This document shows positions 10,801-26,034 of a DNA stretch of 33,971 nt, in pieces. Each line of letters starts with the position of its first letter. Positions within the stretch are counted from its first letter, which is position 1. The position numbers and the translations under genes are program-made. The notes below the pieces were generated by a model. It did not search any database. It was given only the letters and a program-made list of their open reading frames with translations, and was not told where the DNA came from. Source of the DNA: Azolla pinnata (taxonomy: Eukaryota; Streptophyta; Polypodiopsida; Salviniales; Salviniaceae); contig JBBBWG010032963.1 in assembly GCA_037176905.1 (NCBI GenBank), positions 6,735-40,705 on the forward strand. The letters are read 5' to 3'.

Positions 10801-13413
10801 CTCCAAAAATAATGATGATTTATCACATAAATTGTTAGAGAGTGCACAGGAATCTCCACAGAACGAGTGCAGCGGCACAGTTACTGATGATGGTGTTGGG
10901 CTGCCTGCTGAAAATACAGTTGTTCATAAACATGATTCCATCTGTTTTACGAATTTCCTTAGATATGAAAAAGAAAATCAAGAGGGTTTTAATTGTCCTG
11001 GATTCGCACAAGAGCTGGCTGTAATGCAATTAACCGCCCCATTGGCGGATAACAAAACGTGTCTAGGAAAAGGAGAAGATAAAGTTAAGGATGCTGGCAT
11101 TGAATATGATACTCTTTGTGCTGGTAAAATAAGTCTTCAGGACACTAATTTGAACACCCTCAAAAAGAATGATGATTTTGCAGAGAAATTGTCTGAAGAG
11201 GAACGTTCAAAGAAAGAGAGAATAGTTGATGAGGAAGTTGGTTATAAACATGAGACCATGTCTTCTAGCAATTTGGCAAGAAATGAGGAGGAAATTCACA
11301 ATCTTTCTCGTTGTCCTCAAACTGCTGAAGATGTGGCAATAAACGGATTAACTTTATCGCTAGCAGATAAAGAAGCCTCTAGCGAAAGTGCAGAACATCA
11401 AGTCAAGAAATATGAAATGGATTATGCCATGCTCCATGCTAGTGAAGATCACGTGGCTGACACTGGATTAACTGAAGGTAACTTAAATGCGTCTATTGCA
11501 GAGAAATGGTCTCAGGGTGCAGCTGAACCTCCAGAGAAAGATATTAAGAGTGCACTCACTGATGAAGAAGCTACCTTCCATGTTAATAAAGATGAATATA
11601 AACATAATTCCTTTAGCATTAATGGTAAACAAGGAATTCAAGATGGTCTTCCTCATCCTAAAATCGGAGAAGATATGGCAACTAAGGAAGGAAGTTTCCC
11701 ATTAGCAGATAATGAACCCTGTGGAAGAAAAGGATATGATAAAATTAAGGTGAATGACATGGAATGTGATTCTGTCCAAGGTAGTGAACTCAACCCACTT
11801 GACATCAGATTTCCAGAGGATAGTTTAAGTTTCACTATGCATATAGATAATTCTGCAGAGAAATCATTTGATAGTGCAGAGGAATCTCTAGAAAAAGAGA
11901 GTAAGGCTTTTAAATGTGAGGAAGCTAGATGCAGTGAACATAAAGAGGGTAGAAATCAGACACAGGAAATCAATGGAGATGAGAAAGACAAAATTATGGA
12001 ATGTATGAAGAACTCTGATGCCAGAGAGATCGTGCTCTCCGAATTCTCCAAAAATAGAGACCCAAATATGAACAGTGAGCTGATTTATGTGTCTGATGGA
12101 CAAGCTTGTGGATGTCCTGATATGCTAAAAGCCCATGACGAAATTATGGACCCATGTGACGGCATTCCCTTTCCAGGCTCTAATCATACTACCTGTACGG
12201 GTGAAATTGAATTGAGAAACCTGGGACACAACATTAATGCAGAAGAAAAGGATGAAAGCCAATCATTCACAATGATTTTCCATGGCTGTTGTCAGGAAGA
12301 ACAGAGTCTTGTTGAGGCTGAGAAGGTTTACACAGAGGTCAAGCGAGAACCTAAGTTGGATCCTCAGAAAATGCTATGCCGGAACTTGCAAATTTCTCAA
12401 GCTAACTCAGAGTCTAAATTGTCATTCACAGGTATGGAAAATTTGGAACCAATAAGGCACTTGCAATTATTGTCAGATGGTTGTGGAATAGAAAGAGCTC
12501 ATGCACTGCATCCAAAGATATTGACTAATTACACTGGTGACAATACTAGTTTGGATTTGGAAGGAACAAAAATTGATGCTCAGGGAATCTCCATCATCGC
12601 AGATGATGAATGCGTAGCAAGAAATAGTGAAACAGATAATCAAGTCGAGGAACAGATGGTTGGCTTTGTAAACAGTGTAGTTGAAAGTGATGATGCCATG
12701 TCTTCTCCCGATCAGCTAGATAATTGTAACATAACCTGTGATACTTCGGTGCAACGAGAAAAAACAGAAATTAAAAGAGAGGAAGCAAAAGAGAAAGTAG
12801 AGGCTGTGGACAGAGAACACAGAATACGGCTGAGATTGAGTATTCAAGCTGGACAGAATCTAAATGGAGCGTCCCTTCACGAAGAACTGTCCAGAATGAA
12901 AAGAGAGAATGTTGAAGATGCAGTAGAAGCAAGAAGCTCCCAACAGAGTGCCACACAAGTTACGCAGGATCTTTTAGAGATCTCTAAGGAAGAGTCAATG
13001 AAACAGATCGACTTGACCTTGTTGAGTTTGAGGAAGCTAAGGGAGATGTGCAGAAAGAATCGTAAGTTTATTCAAAAGTCTTCATTGAATGAGTTATTAG
13101 TACCCAAAGTGAATACGAACACATTGTTTTCTGCTGTGCCCAGCTGCTCCAAAGACGTTCAATCAGTAAGTTCTCTTGGTGATACAACTTTTCATGGAAG
13201 CGTGACGCGATTCTTAAATGATTTGTGAAAACTGATATTTTTTCTAATGTCTCAATTCAGAATAAAAGATCTGCATTGAAAACTCTGTCCTCCAACGTAA
13301 GCAGAGTTTTCTCAGTGGGAATAAAGACACAACCGGCCAAGCTTGATGCTAGAATAATTAATGAGCATGCTGATAAGGATGGTATGATGCGCAGGTTATA
13401 CAACTTTTATTAG
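7804..13413 (+). CDS. Large charged repeat protein with SAP-like N terminus, function unknown
   Basis: Three-exon model: 7804-7917, 8249-13165, 13261-13413; all junctions phase 0; 1727 aa. The start is ATG in GCGCCATGG; the frame extends to a TTG at 7753 but that is not used. Exon 1 (residues 1-38) encodes MDFHSLPRRQLQTLCKKHG, then IPANSTNAEMATSLSDLF, which looks like a short SAP-type helix-loop-helix found at the start of several plant nuclear proteins. Intron 1 has a GTTAGT donor and a TTCCTGCAG acceptor. Intron 2 (95 bp) has GTAAGT and a pyrimidine-rich tract with AG at 13260. Residues about 40-400 are basic, with RRTRANTR and KKRVVTFSD patches (candidate nuclear targeting). About 415-700 and 720-1290 are acidic degenerate repeats. 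The C terminus regains basic character (RKLREMCRKNRKF). A DNA- or chromatin-associated role is only a guess from composition and the N-terminal motif. Confidence 0.8.
9380..10240 (+). repeat. Degenerate coding repeats, set 1 (about 330 bp period)
   Basis: Within the 1727-aa ORF, ETHISEISEQSDQG (about residue 460) recurs as ETHISEISDQSDQG (about 568) in a longer similar context (NESCSN, then GLNY and DE, about 30 residues earlier in both). Weaker copies read SYISRIHEHSDHN and HASKISQQSDHLG. The first two DNA copies are about 325 bp apart (9511 and 9836) and the last lies about 340 bp further on. Confidence 0.8.
10301..12000 (+). repeat. Degenerate coding repeats, set 2 (five units of about 320-380 bp)
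   Basis: Five units begin near 10301, 10680, 11013, 11332 and 11672. Four share the core PLADN/SLADK (TAPLADNQTC, TAPLADNKTC, LSLADKEA, FPLADNEPC), followed by a charged segment with a D-K-K/V-K pattern, a Y/C-D-x-L block, then SAEESLE-like and DEE blocks. The second unit lacks the PLADN core but keeps EDQLKKGD and what follows. Spacing is close to that of set 1, so both sets may come from one ancestral unit of about 110 aa. Confidence 0.75.
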
Positions 13414-13461
13414 AGTCTTCATGTAGGGCTTAATCTTGTTTAAGTCAACGGATTAACTTAT

Positions 13462-13910
13462 TTGATATGTTTTCATGCAGTAGATTATGTTCTGTTTCGG
13501 AGCTTAGATATGTGACCTCTTTCGCAGGTACAAAACCCATTGGGTTCATTTCACCCATGGGTTCCATTATGAACTAGGATTGATTCCTTGCATCAATGCG
13601 AAAATGATGTAAACTACAGATGCCATCGTGAAATTGTGTCCTCTTTAACAGGTAGAAAGCTCATTGGGTTTATCCATAAATGATAAGCTGTCGCGTGAAG
13701 TTCATTCATACTAAGTTCACTGGCTTCGTTGATATGTTTTCATGTAGTGGATCTTGTTCTGCTTCAGTGTTTAGTGGTGTCTCCTTTTTTTACAGGCGGA
13801 AAGTGCATTGCGTTTCGATGTATCATGGAGTAAGATTGATTTGATACATCCAAACAAAACTGATGAAAGCTACCGAAGCGATTGTGAAGCACTTTTCCTT
13901 CATAGAGTAT
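13462..13910 (+). repeat. Degenerate triplication of a splice-acceptor-like segment
   Basis: Three related segments. Unit A (about 13462-13640) has TTGATATGTTTTCATG, then CTCTTTCGCAGGTACAAAACCCATTGG. Unit B (about 13636-13729) keeps CTCTTTAACAGGTAGAAAGC and TCATTGGGTTT. Unit C (about 13729-13910) has TTGATATGTTTTCATG again, then TTTTTTTACAGGCGGAAAGTGCATTG. A and C also match further downstream (GGATTGATT / AGATTGATT and ATCGTGAA / ATTGTGAA). Each contains a pyrimidine tract plus CAG, like a 3' splice site followed by an exon start. Confidence 0.65.
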
Positions 13911-15376
13911 CCATCTTCTGGGTGTCCTCAGCATCGTACTCGAAGGTGTTCCGGTGTGCATAGGATTTGATGGTGTCATAAATGAGCTGAACATTATTAG
14001 AATTTGAGCTTGCTGTAAAAGTATTAAAATTGTAATTGTAATTGTATTGTAGGTTAATCACGAGCCCTTGTGAGTAGATTATACGCCAGTTCTGTTCAGA
14101 TTTCATTGGACTACACACGATGTTGTGATTACATACCTGATTATGATTTAATAAACACGTCCATTCATTGTTTGCTGCAAGCTCTATTATCTCATACTTT
14201 TTCTCAGACAAAATTATCCGTGTAACATGTGCATTTTAAAACTGCAGAGAGGAAGCCACATTTCAATTGATGCCAATTGATTATTCAGTTTACAGCAGAC
14301 ATTTCGCTCGATGCCATTTGGTGATATAAGGAGTTCCAATAGATCAAAGTATCCAGCAGATTTTGTATGTGAGATTTGAAACAAAGCTTGGCTTGCACTA
14401 TGTGGATGGCATAATTGATGCTGATATTGAAATCTGGATCTTGTTGCTTTGGAGACTCGATTTGAGCAGTTACTATATGTATTTAGATCATACTTGCTAG
14501 TAGTTCAGTAAATCCTAATCAATAAACTAATGGGCCTGTTGATATTCACGGATTGCTTAGCTCCATAATGATGTGGTTCATTTGGAAGGCTAGATGTATT
14601 AAAGTCTCGGAGACAAGGAAGATTCCACGTGTCGATATTTGTTTCTGGCATATGGACCGAGTCGAGTCTCTTGGCTGCTGGACACTGGGATATGATGCGA
14701 CAAAAAATCGGATGTAATGGTTTTGGAAAGGATTGGATTTTTCTATCATCGATCCATGGATTGATGATCCATTTTTGTTATTTTGCAAAAGAGGGAAGCC
14801 AATGTGGGAAGAGCATCCACCTCGTCAGCTCTTCTCTCCCTTATTTTGCGATAATGCTCGAGGGTCAAACCCTGTCCATATGCTCTACACAATTCGATTT
14901 AAGGCCTTTGGTGCAGATAAGAGGATTTTGTTTTCTATGGAACAAGAGAGTGGAACGACGACATATATATCATGATGCTGCCAGGGTTTCGTTGAGGGAA
15001 TGTAGAGACGAGGGCAAGGTTGACATAGCAACGGAGTCAGCTATCTTTGGCTAATCTAAGCTTTCCGTGCGTATTCGTACAAAGAAAGCATATATAGGAG
15101 TGTTGAATCATCGAGGCGGGAAGGTCAAAGGGAGATCGGAGCATGGGTGAATCCGAGGAGTAACGTAGCCCCGTTTAAACGATTCCATCCCAGTACCGGG
15201 GACAGGTTTGGACGCACTTAAAAAACCTGAGAGTTCCGATGATGATCGGTGGCGTCTCCGATTCGCCCAATCCGTTCGATGCATGGATGTGTGGGCGCGA
15301 TGCATGAGAATTTTCGGAGAATGCGAAGCTGGGGTCGCTTGTTTCCGGGCTTTCTGAACTTGCAAGCAAAAAAACA

Positions 15377-15407
15377 GAAGAAGAAGAAGAAGAAGAAGAA
15401 GAAGAAG
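15377..15407 (+). repeat. GAA microsatellite
   Basis: About ten GAA repeats in intergenic DNA. A TTC tract of about six repeats lies 215 bp downstream (15621-15639), so the two could pair. Confidence 0.9.
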
Positions 15408-15828
15408 ATCGGAGATGCTTCCAAAATTGGAAAGGTCTTGTCCCGAAAGGAGAAAGATTTTGGCCTTCCTAACCACAGCTGGAAAAGTCAACGCCCCCCG
15501 AAACTCTGTCCCTGGAATCTCTCTCATTTTTCTGGTCGCAATGAATGTCACCAAAAACATGGTAGCAAAACATGAGGCGCTTTCAGTGGGATCAAAAGCC
15601 CTTTCTTTCTTTCTTTTTTTTCTTCTTCTTCTTCTTCTTTGCTTGATTTTTGTCTTACCATCATGAGGAGCATATCATCAATCTGTGATCTGGATCCTCT
15701 TTTTCATTTTGCAGGTCCATCTAGCAATCAAGCTAACGATATATGCTGCCATCAAATGAAAGCCGCAGCTTTTTTGGTTCAATCCATCCATCAATCGATG
15801 AATGAATGAATGAATCAATCAATACACA

Positions 15829-15960
15829 CAGATTGCTGCATGCATAGATCGATCCGATCGATCGATCGCAGATTGGTGCATGCATAGATCGATCCGATCG
15901 AATCGATCGATCGCAGATTGGTGCATGCATAGATCGATCGAATTGATCGATCGATCGATA
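15829..15960 (+). repeat. Three 40-47 bp tandem repeats carrying RY (CATGCA) motifs
   Basis: Copies at 15829-15868, 15869-15913 and 15914-about 15960 each follow the order CAGATTG, then TGCATGCATAGATCGATC, then a run of ATCGATCG. Each has the core CATGCA of the RY/Sph element, the binding site of plant B3 factors of the ABI3/FUS3/LEC2 group. They end about 20 bp before the zinc-finger ATG (15980), so they lie in its core promoter or 5' leader. The repeats are read directly; B3 binding is inferred. Confidence 0.8.
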
Positions 15961-15979
15961 GATCCTGCCACTTTACACG

Positions 15980-16729
15980 ATGGATGAGCAGCTGATCGCC
16001 TCCTCCGCTGGCGGCGGCGCATTCGGCTCGATCGCCGGCGGCTGCGATGCGCTGCTGTTCAGCTGCTGCGACGATACGATCTCGGGCATCGTCAATGCCT
16101 CCTTCCCTGGCACCAGCTGCAGCAGCAACAGCAGCAGTGCTGCAGCTGATTTCGGCGCCGATTTCAGCCTCATCGATGAGCCTCCCGATTGGCTCGATTT
16201 CTACACAAACCCCATCCCTCCTCTGAATCCTCTTCTTCCTGCTCTTCCTCTTCCTCCTCCTCTGAATCCTCCTCCTCCTCCTCCTCCTCCTCCACCACCA
16301 TCACCACCACCAGCTCCATCTCTGCCCCGGCTCCTTCTTCCCCCTCTTCCTTTCACCCTCCCCGATCCTCCTCCTCCCTTACCTCCTCTCAACCCTTGGT
16401 CTGCCGCCGCCGCTTCAGCGTCCTCGCCCTTTGGTCTTCAGTACTCCTCCCCTGCTGCAGCAGGGGAGGATCTCCTGCCATTCAGCGATGCCTACTGTTA
16501 TAACAGCAGCAAGCACATCTTCTTGGACGACGACGGCGACGAGGAGGAGGAGGAGCAGCGGCAGCGGCGGCGGCGGCGGCGGCAGCAGGAGCAGCTGCAC
16601 AATGTGGTGGGTGGGTGGTTGAGCCCTCCGAGGATGCACCCCAACTTGGTGACGACCCTCAGGGCGATCCTATCGCCCGAGAAGAATCAGAAGAAGAATC
16701 CGAAGAAGAAGAAGAAGAAGAAGACGAGA

Positions 16730-16763
<34 letters not shown>

Positions 16764-18118
16764 CAGTAGTGGCGAAGGCAAGGCAGCAGCAGAAGGAGGG
16801 GGAGGAGGGGGGGGGGAAGCAGGAGCAGGCGGACTCGGTGGAAGCAGGAGCTGTTGGGGGAGATGGTGGAGGCGCTGGTGGAGGAGTAGCCATAGCCATA
16901 GCCATAGCCNNNNNNNNNNNNNNNNNNNNNNNNNNNNNNNNNNNNNNNNNNNNNNNNNNNNNNNNNNNNNNNNNNNNNNNNNNNNNNNNNNNNNNNNNNN
17001 NNNNNNNNNTAGCCATAGCCATAGCCATAGCCGGAGGCGGAGGAGGAGGATCGAATGGTGGGGGATCGAACGGCGGGGGATCGAATGGTGGGGGATCGAA
17101 CGATGGGGGATCGAATGGTGGGGGATCGAACGATGGGGGATCGAACGACGGGGGATCGAATGGTTGGGGATCGAACGACGGGGGATCGAATCGAGGATCG
17201 ATGATGAGGATTGAGAAGGGCGGTGGCAATGCAGGAGGAGGAGGAGGAGCAGGGGAGGCGGACGCGGAGGAGGAGGAGGAGGCGACGGTGGTGCCGCTGG
17301 ATCTGATCAAGAACCGGAGGCCGTTCACGTGCGGCTACGACGGGTGCGGGAAGACGTTCAAGAACCCGCAGACGAGGAGGATGCACCTGAAGACGCACTA
17401 CGCGGGGACGGAGGCGTGCAAGATGCGGAAGGGAATCGATGCCGGAAATAGAATCGATGCCGGGAACGGGAACGGAATCAATGCCGGGAACGGAAACATT
17501 GCCGGGAAGGGAGACGGAACGAACGGCGCCGGGAGCGGGAACGGAATGAGCGGCAACAAGAAGATCCCGTCGCGCTGCCCGCTGTGCCGCAAGACGTTCG
17601 TCGGGCTGTACGAGCTGCGCCGGCACTTTGGGCGCAAGCACAGCGACGGCGAGAAGGCGCACGCGTGCCGCAAGTGCGGCAAGCGCTTCCACATCGAGGT
17701 GGACGTGCGCGACCACGAGAAGGCGTGCGGCGAGCCCGTGCGCTGCTGCACGTGCGGCCTCCGCTTCGCGTTCCGCTGCAACCTCGCGGCGCACCGCCGC
17801 ACGCACCACAACAACCACAGCGACGACTTTAGCAGCAGCAACAACCTTATTAGCATCCACAACTTTAGCAACAACAACAACTTTAGCAACAACAACAACT
17901 TTAGCATCCACAACCTTAGCAACAGCAACCACAACATTGGCATCAACAACAACAGCAGCATCGGCATCAACGGCATTAGCAGTTGGGATCGTGATCAGAA
18001 CAATGTCGCCGTCGCCGCCCCCGGCCGTCGCCATCCGCCGCCTTTGCCTCCCCCCCATCCCCATCCCCATCCTCCTCATCATCTACCCCTCGGCGACATC
18101 ACCAACAGCATGCGCTGA
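15980..18118 (+). CDS. C2H2 zinc-finger protein (four fingers), interrupted by assembly gap
   Basis: Intronless frame from ATG 15980 to TGA 18116-18118, about 712 residues if the 100 N are counted at face value; true length unknown. The N-terminal half has a hydrophobic/acidic block (DFSLIDEPPDWLDFY, about 61-75), a long Pro/Leu-rich stretch, SPPRMHPNLVTTLRAILSPE, then a Lys/Glu/Gly-rich region leading to the gap. Finger 1 is C-x4-C-x12-H-x3-H (FTCGYDGCGKTFKNPQTRRMH). After a Gly/Asn spacer come finger 2 C-x2-C-x12-H-x4-H (SRCPLCRKTFVGLYELRRH), finger 3 C-x2-C-x12-H-x3-C (a C2HC variant) and finger 4 C-x2-C-x12-H-x3-H. GLYELRRHFGRKHSDGEK and the C2HC finger match a plant C2H2 family I recognise but cannot name. 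The C terminus is Asn/Ser-rich from 18-bp repeats (about 17870-17905). Probably a nuclear DNA-binding protein; target unknown. Confidence 0.88.
16887..17032 (+). repeat. Coding hexanucleotide repeat (TAGCCA)n around a 100-N gap
   Basis: TAGCCA repeats run into the gap from the left (16887-16909) and out of it on the right (17010-17032); 16910-17009 are exactly 100 N, the conventional size for an unknown gap. In the gene's frame the repeat encodes alternating Ala-Ile. Phase across the gap is consistent with pure repeat: the missing length must be 1 modulo 6, hence 1 modulo 3, the same as 100 modulo 3, so the frame stays open on both sides. Confidence 0.95.
17048..17182 (+). repeat. Coding 15-bp minisatellite, nine copies (Gly/Ser/Asn linker)
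   Basis: Nine contiguous 15-bp units of the form GGATCGAAYGRYGGG plus a decayed tenth. They encode repeated GGGSN/DGGSN, a flexible linker immediately before finger 1. Units alternate between AATGGT and AACGAT/AACGAC variants, which suggests multi-unit duplication. Confidence 0.93.
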
Positions 18119-19183
18119 TACCCGACCAGCCCCCCCCCCCGGACGATGCGATCAGAGCTCGTGATCCGCTTCCTCGCTCGCCATTCCCAACTTGTTCTCC
18201 GATAGTGTGAAAACCCAACTCCGTACTTGCTTTGCTTTTCGCCCGCTCCGCTCCGCGAGTTCGATGCTCTTCTTCCCCTTTGCCTGTCCATTCTTCGTCC
18301 CCGTCGATGGCCTCGCTGCATGCATATATATCTATATATACATACGCCTTTGCCTCCGGTTTAACGGCCTGTTACAAGCAGTCCGCGGTGATCTGCTTGC
18401 TGCCTTCCCCGCTGCAACTCTCCCCTTTTGTACTAAGCTAGCTTGTTAAAAAAAGCGACAAGACAACGAAGACGGTCGATTTGCTGCCGACTGTTAATCT
18501 GGCGGATGCACCTCGTGTCGGTTTGGAACCACGTCCCGTTTCCTACGGTTCTCCTGCAAATCCTCGATGTTCGCTCGATTCAGTTCTCGAAGAAACTCGC
18601 AATCTGATAAGCGACGATTTTCCCATTGTGCGTGGGTTAGATCGTAAAATTAATGGTCTCCTCGATCCCCATTGCCATCGTATGTTCCGAGATAATCTTG
18701 GCATCTTGCTGGGAATCAGCATGTCATGTGTTTGCCACTTTGGAATCCCGTCCGCTCAGAGTTAATCTATACCATCGTTATTATTTTTAATCGAATTAAT
18801 CTTTCCATTTGTTACAGTGAAAAGGCGTCCAATGGACGGCATCAAAGTAAGGCCCTTGGCTTCTATACGTGTTTCTTACGACAATAAGCACACCACAGAA
18901 TCTGGCATCATTTTGTGCATCCAATTACTAGTCAGTTTCTAATGTCCGAAAAGTCCTCCATGAATTACCGCCAATTGTACATCCAAATCCAGGAGGAAAA
19001 AAAAACAATCCATTTTGACAAATTTGATTACTTTCAAGGTGGACATCAGAATCATCGATAGAAATCTTTGCCACTCGGAGATCCACCTCTGCTAAATAAA
19101 TGTCGATCACACGGTGTTGATGGAACCAATGGGTTTCATATTAGCGGGTGTCTAGATTATGCTCTTAACACCACTATCCTCAA
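18119..19183. other. Zinc-finger 3' flank and helicase upstream spacer
   Basis: No gene supported. A further RY-type GCATGCAT followed by a TA-rich tract is at about 18318-18345, probably in the 3' untranslated region of the zinc-finger gene. An open frame at 18481-18765 begins at TTG and resembles nothing known. Confidence 0.45.
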
Positions 19184-19267
19184 CCCTAACCCAAACCCTA
19201 ACCCTAATCCTAGCCCTAACCCTAACCCTAACCCTAACCCTAATTTTAACCCTAAGCTTAACCCCTA
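19184..19267 (+). repeat. Short interstitial telomere-like array, CCCTAA hexamers
   Basis: Fourteen consecutive 6-bp positions, nine of them exactly CCCTAA (five in a row near 19214-19243), the rest one to three changes away. It includes one AAACCCTAA telo-box (19193-19201) and ends 120 bp upstream of the helicase ATG, so it is probably in the promoter or 5' leader. Most plants have the 7-bp CCCTAAA unit; this array keeps a 6-bp register. Confidence 0.9.
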
Positions 19268-19386
19268 ATCCATGTCATAGAGGAGGAAGAGGGAGATAAC
19301 AGTCACAGTTACGTTCGAGCTTCCATCGCCGAGAGAGACAGAGAGACAGGGAGAGGAGAACGCGCTTCTTCTTGCTCGCCATCGCC

Positions 19387-24982
<5,596 letters not shown>

Positions 24983-26034
24983 ATTTTGATGTATTACAGC
25001 TTACCACTGCAGAAGGGCATTTGAGAACACTGAGAATGGCTCCATGGTATAAACGATAAAAACACCGAGCGAAAAACAGAAATGGATCAAAATATTGTGT
25101 GCCGGGATAGTTTTTCTCATAATCAATTCCTGGAATCCATAGCTTGTGGGTGCACACTGCACGATAGAAAACAGAGGGTATTCAGATGTGAGTGCATTTT
25201 TCAGAGCTGCCTGCTCAACGTTAGTTCAAAAAAATTTCCAAGATGCAAAGTGCCTGAAAAGATATTCTTTCTGCTTGTCTTTGCAAAAACCTGTTGGATA
25301 ATGGCATTCGCTTTCCCCTGAAAATGTCTATTGTTGTGTTGCGTATTGTGCTACGAGGTCATCATCAAAAGAATTTGAATCTGTGGTCAAAATGGTTTAT
25401 ACATTAAACTGATGTGGGTTGTCGTGAGTTGAATTTTCACTTGACCATTTAAACTGTGTTTCTGTCTTACTGTATTCCAGCCCAAGTTGGGGATAGCCGA
25501 ATGTTTGTCTACAACACACCTTGGATTAAACCACACCGATGAAAATCTAGCAGTGATTCTATCTGGGAACTCGCTACCTACGTGGGAAGTTTGCATTGTA
25601 ATAGAATCAAGATGGTATGCTTAGTAGCTATGGTAGCATCTTTCCATCTGCTTTCTGGAAGTATGTGAAGAACAAACCAACGCTAGATATGGCACAGTTG
25701 ATGGCACATTTAAAGACGGGGCATTATGCAAAATTCTGATTATCTAACAAACGCCTTGATATGCAGACATTGTCAGAGATATACCGATTGAAGTTTTTTG
25801 GCAATGCATATCTACTGGTAGAGGTCCGATCATTGAACTATTACAGAAAAGAGACATCATTGGATATTATATGACAATCCTTGCACCTCGAAATGCCCAT
25901 ATATTGCATAGGAGATGGAACTACAATCCGACAATCACTATTAAAAACCGTACACATAAAATGGTGCCCATTGTCAGCCTCCAACTTCTAATTGACAATG
26001 ATTCACCACGGATTCTCAATCAGAAGATATAGTG
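24983..26034. other. Convergent intergenic region between helicase and SDF2
   Basis: Both neighbouring genes end here (helicase stop at 24982, SDF2 stop at 26035), so it should contain two 3' untranslated regions and polyadenylation sites. No perfect canonical pair was located and no additional gene was recognised. Confidence 0.5.

Larger units (their letters stand above)
13414..15828. other. Intergenic and 3' flank of the large gene
   Basis: Contains a degenerate repeat series at 13462-13910, then AT-rich sequence with AATAAA-type hexamers near 14149 and 14520. Around 14747-14770 is a 12-bp imperfect inverted repeat. A GAA tract (15377-15407) and a TTC tract (15621-15639) lie in inverted orientation. 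No gene or intact mobile element was recognised. Confidence 0.45.

Noticed and set aside
17048..17182. CRISPR-like array
   Set aside because: The 15-bp units are contiguous with no unique spacers and lie in frame inside a plant gene; it is a coding minisatellite.
16670..18082. 470-codon minus-strand frame and other frames over the zinc-finger gene
   Set aside because: Antisense shadow of GC-rich repeats, including the 100 N; only the plus-strand frame shows four correctly spaced zinc fingers.
18481..18765. 94-codon plus-strand frame between the zinc-finger gene and the helicase
   Set aside because: Begins at TTG, no recognised similarity, lies in the expected 3' flank and promoter spacer.
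19068..19268. Asn-Pro repeat peptide frame
   Set aside because: It is only the translation of the telomere-like array, with no ATG-led coding support.
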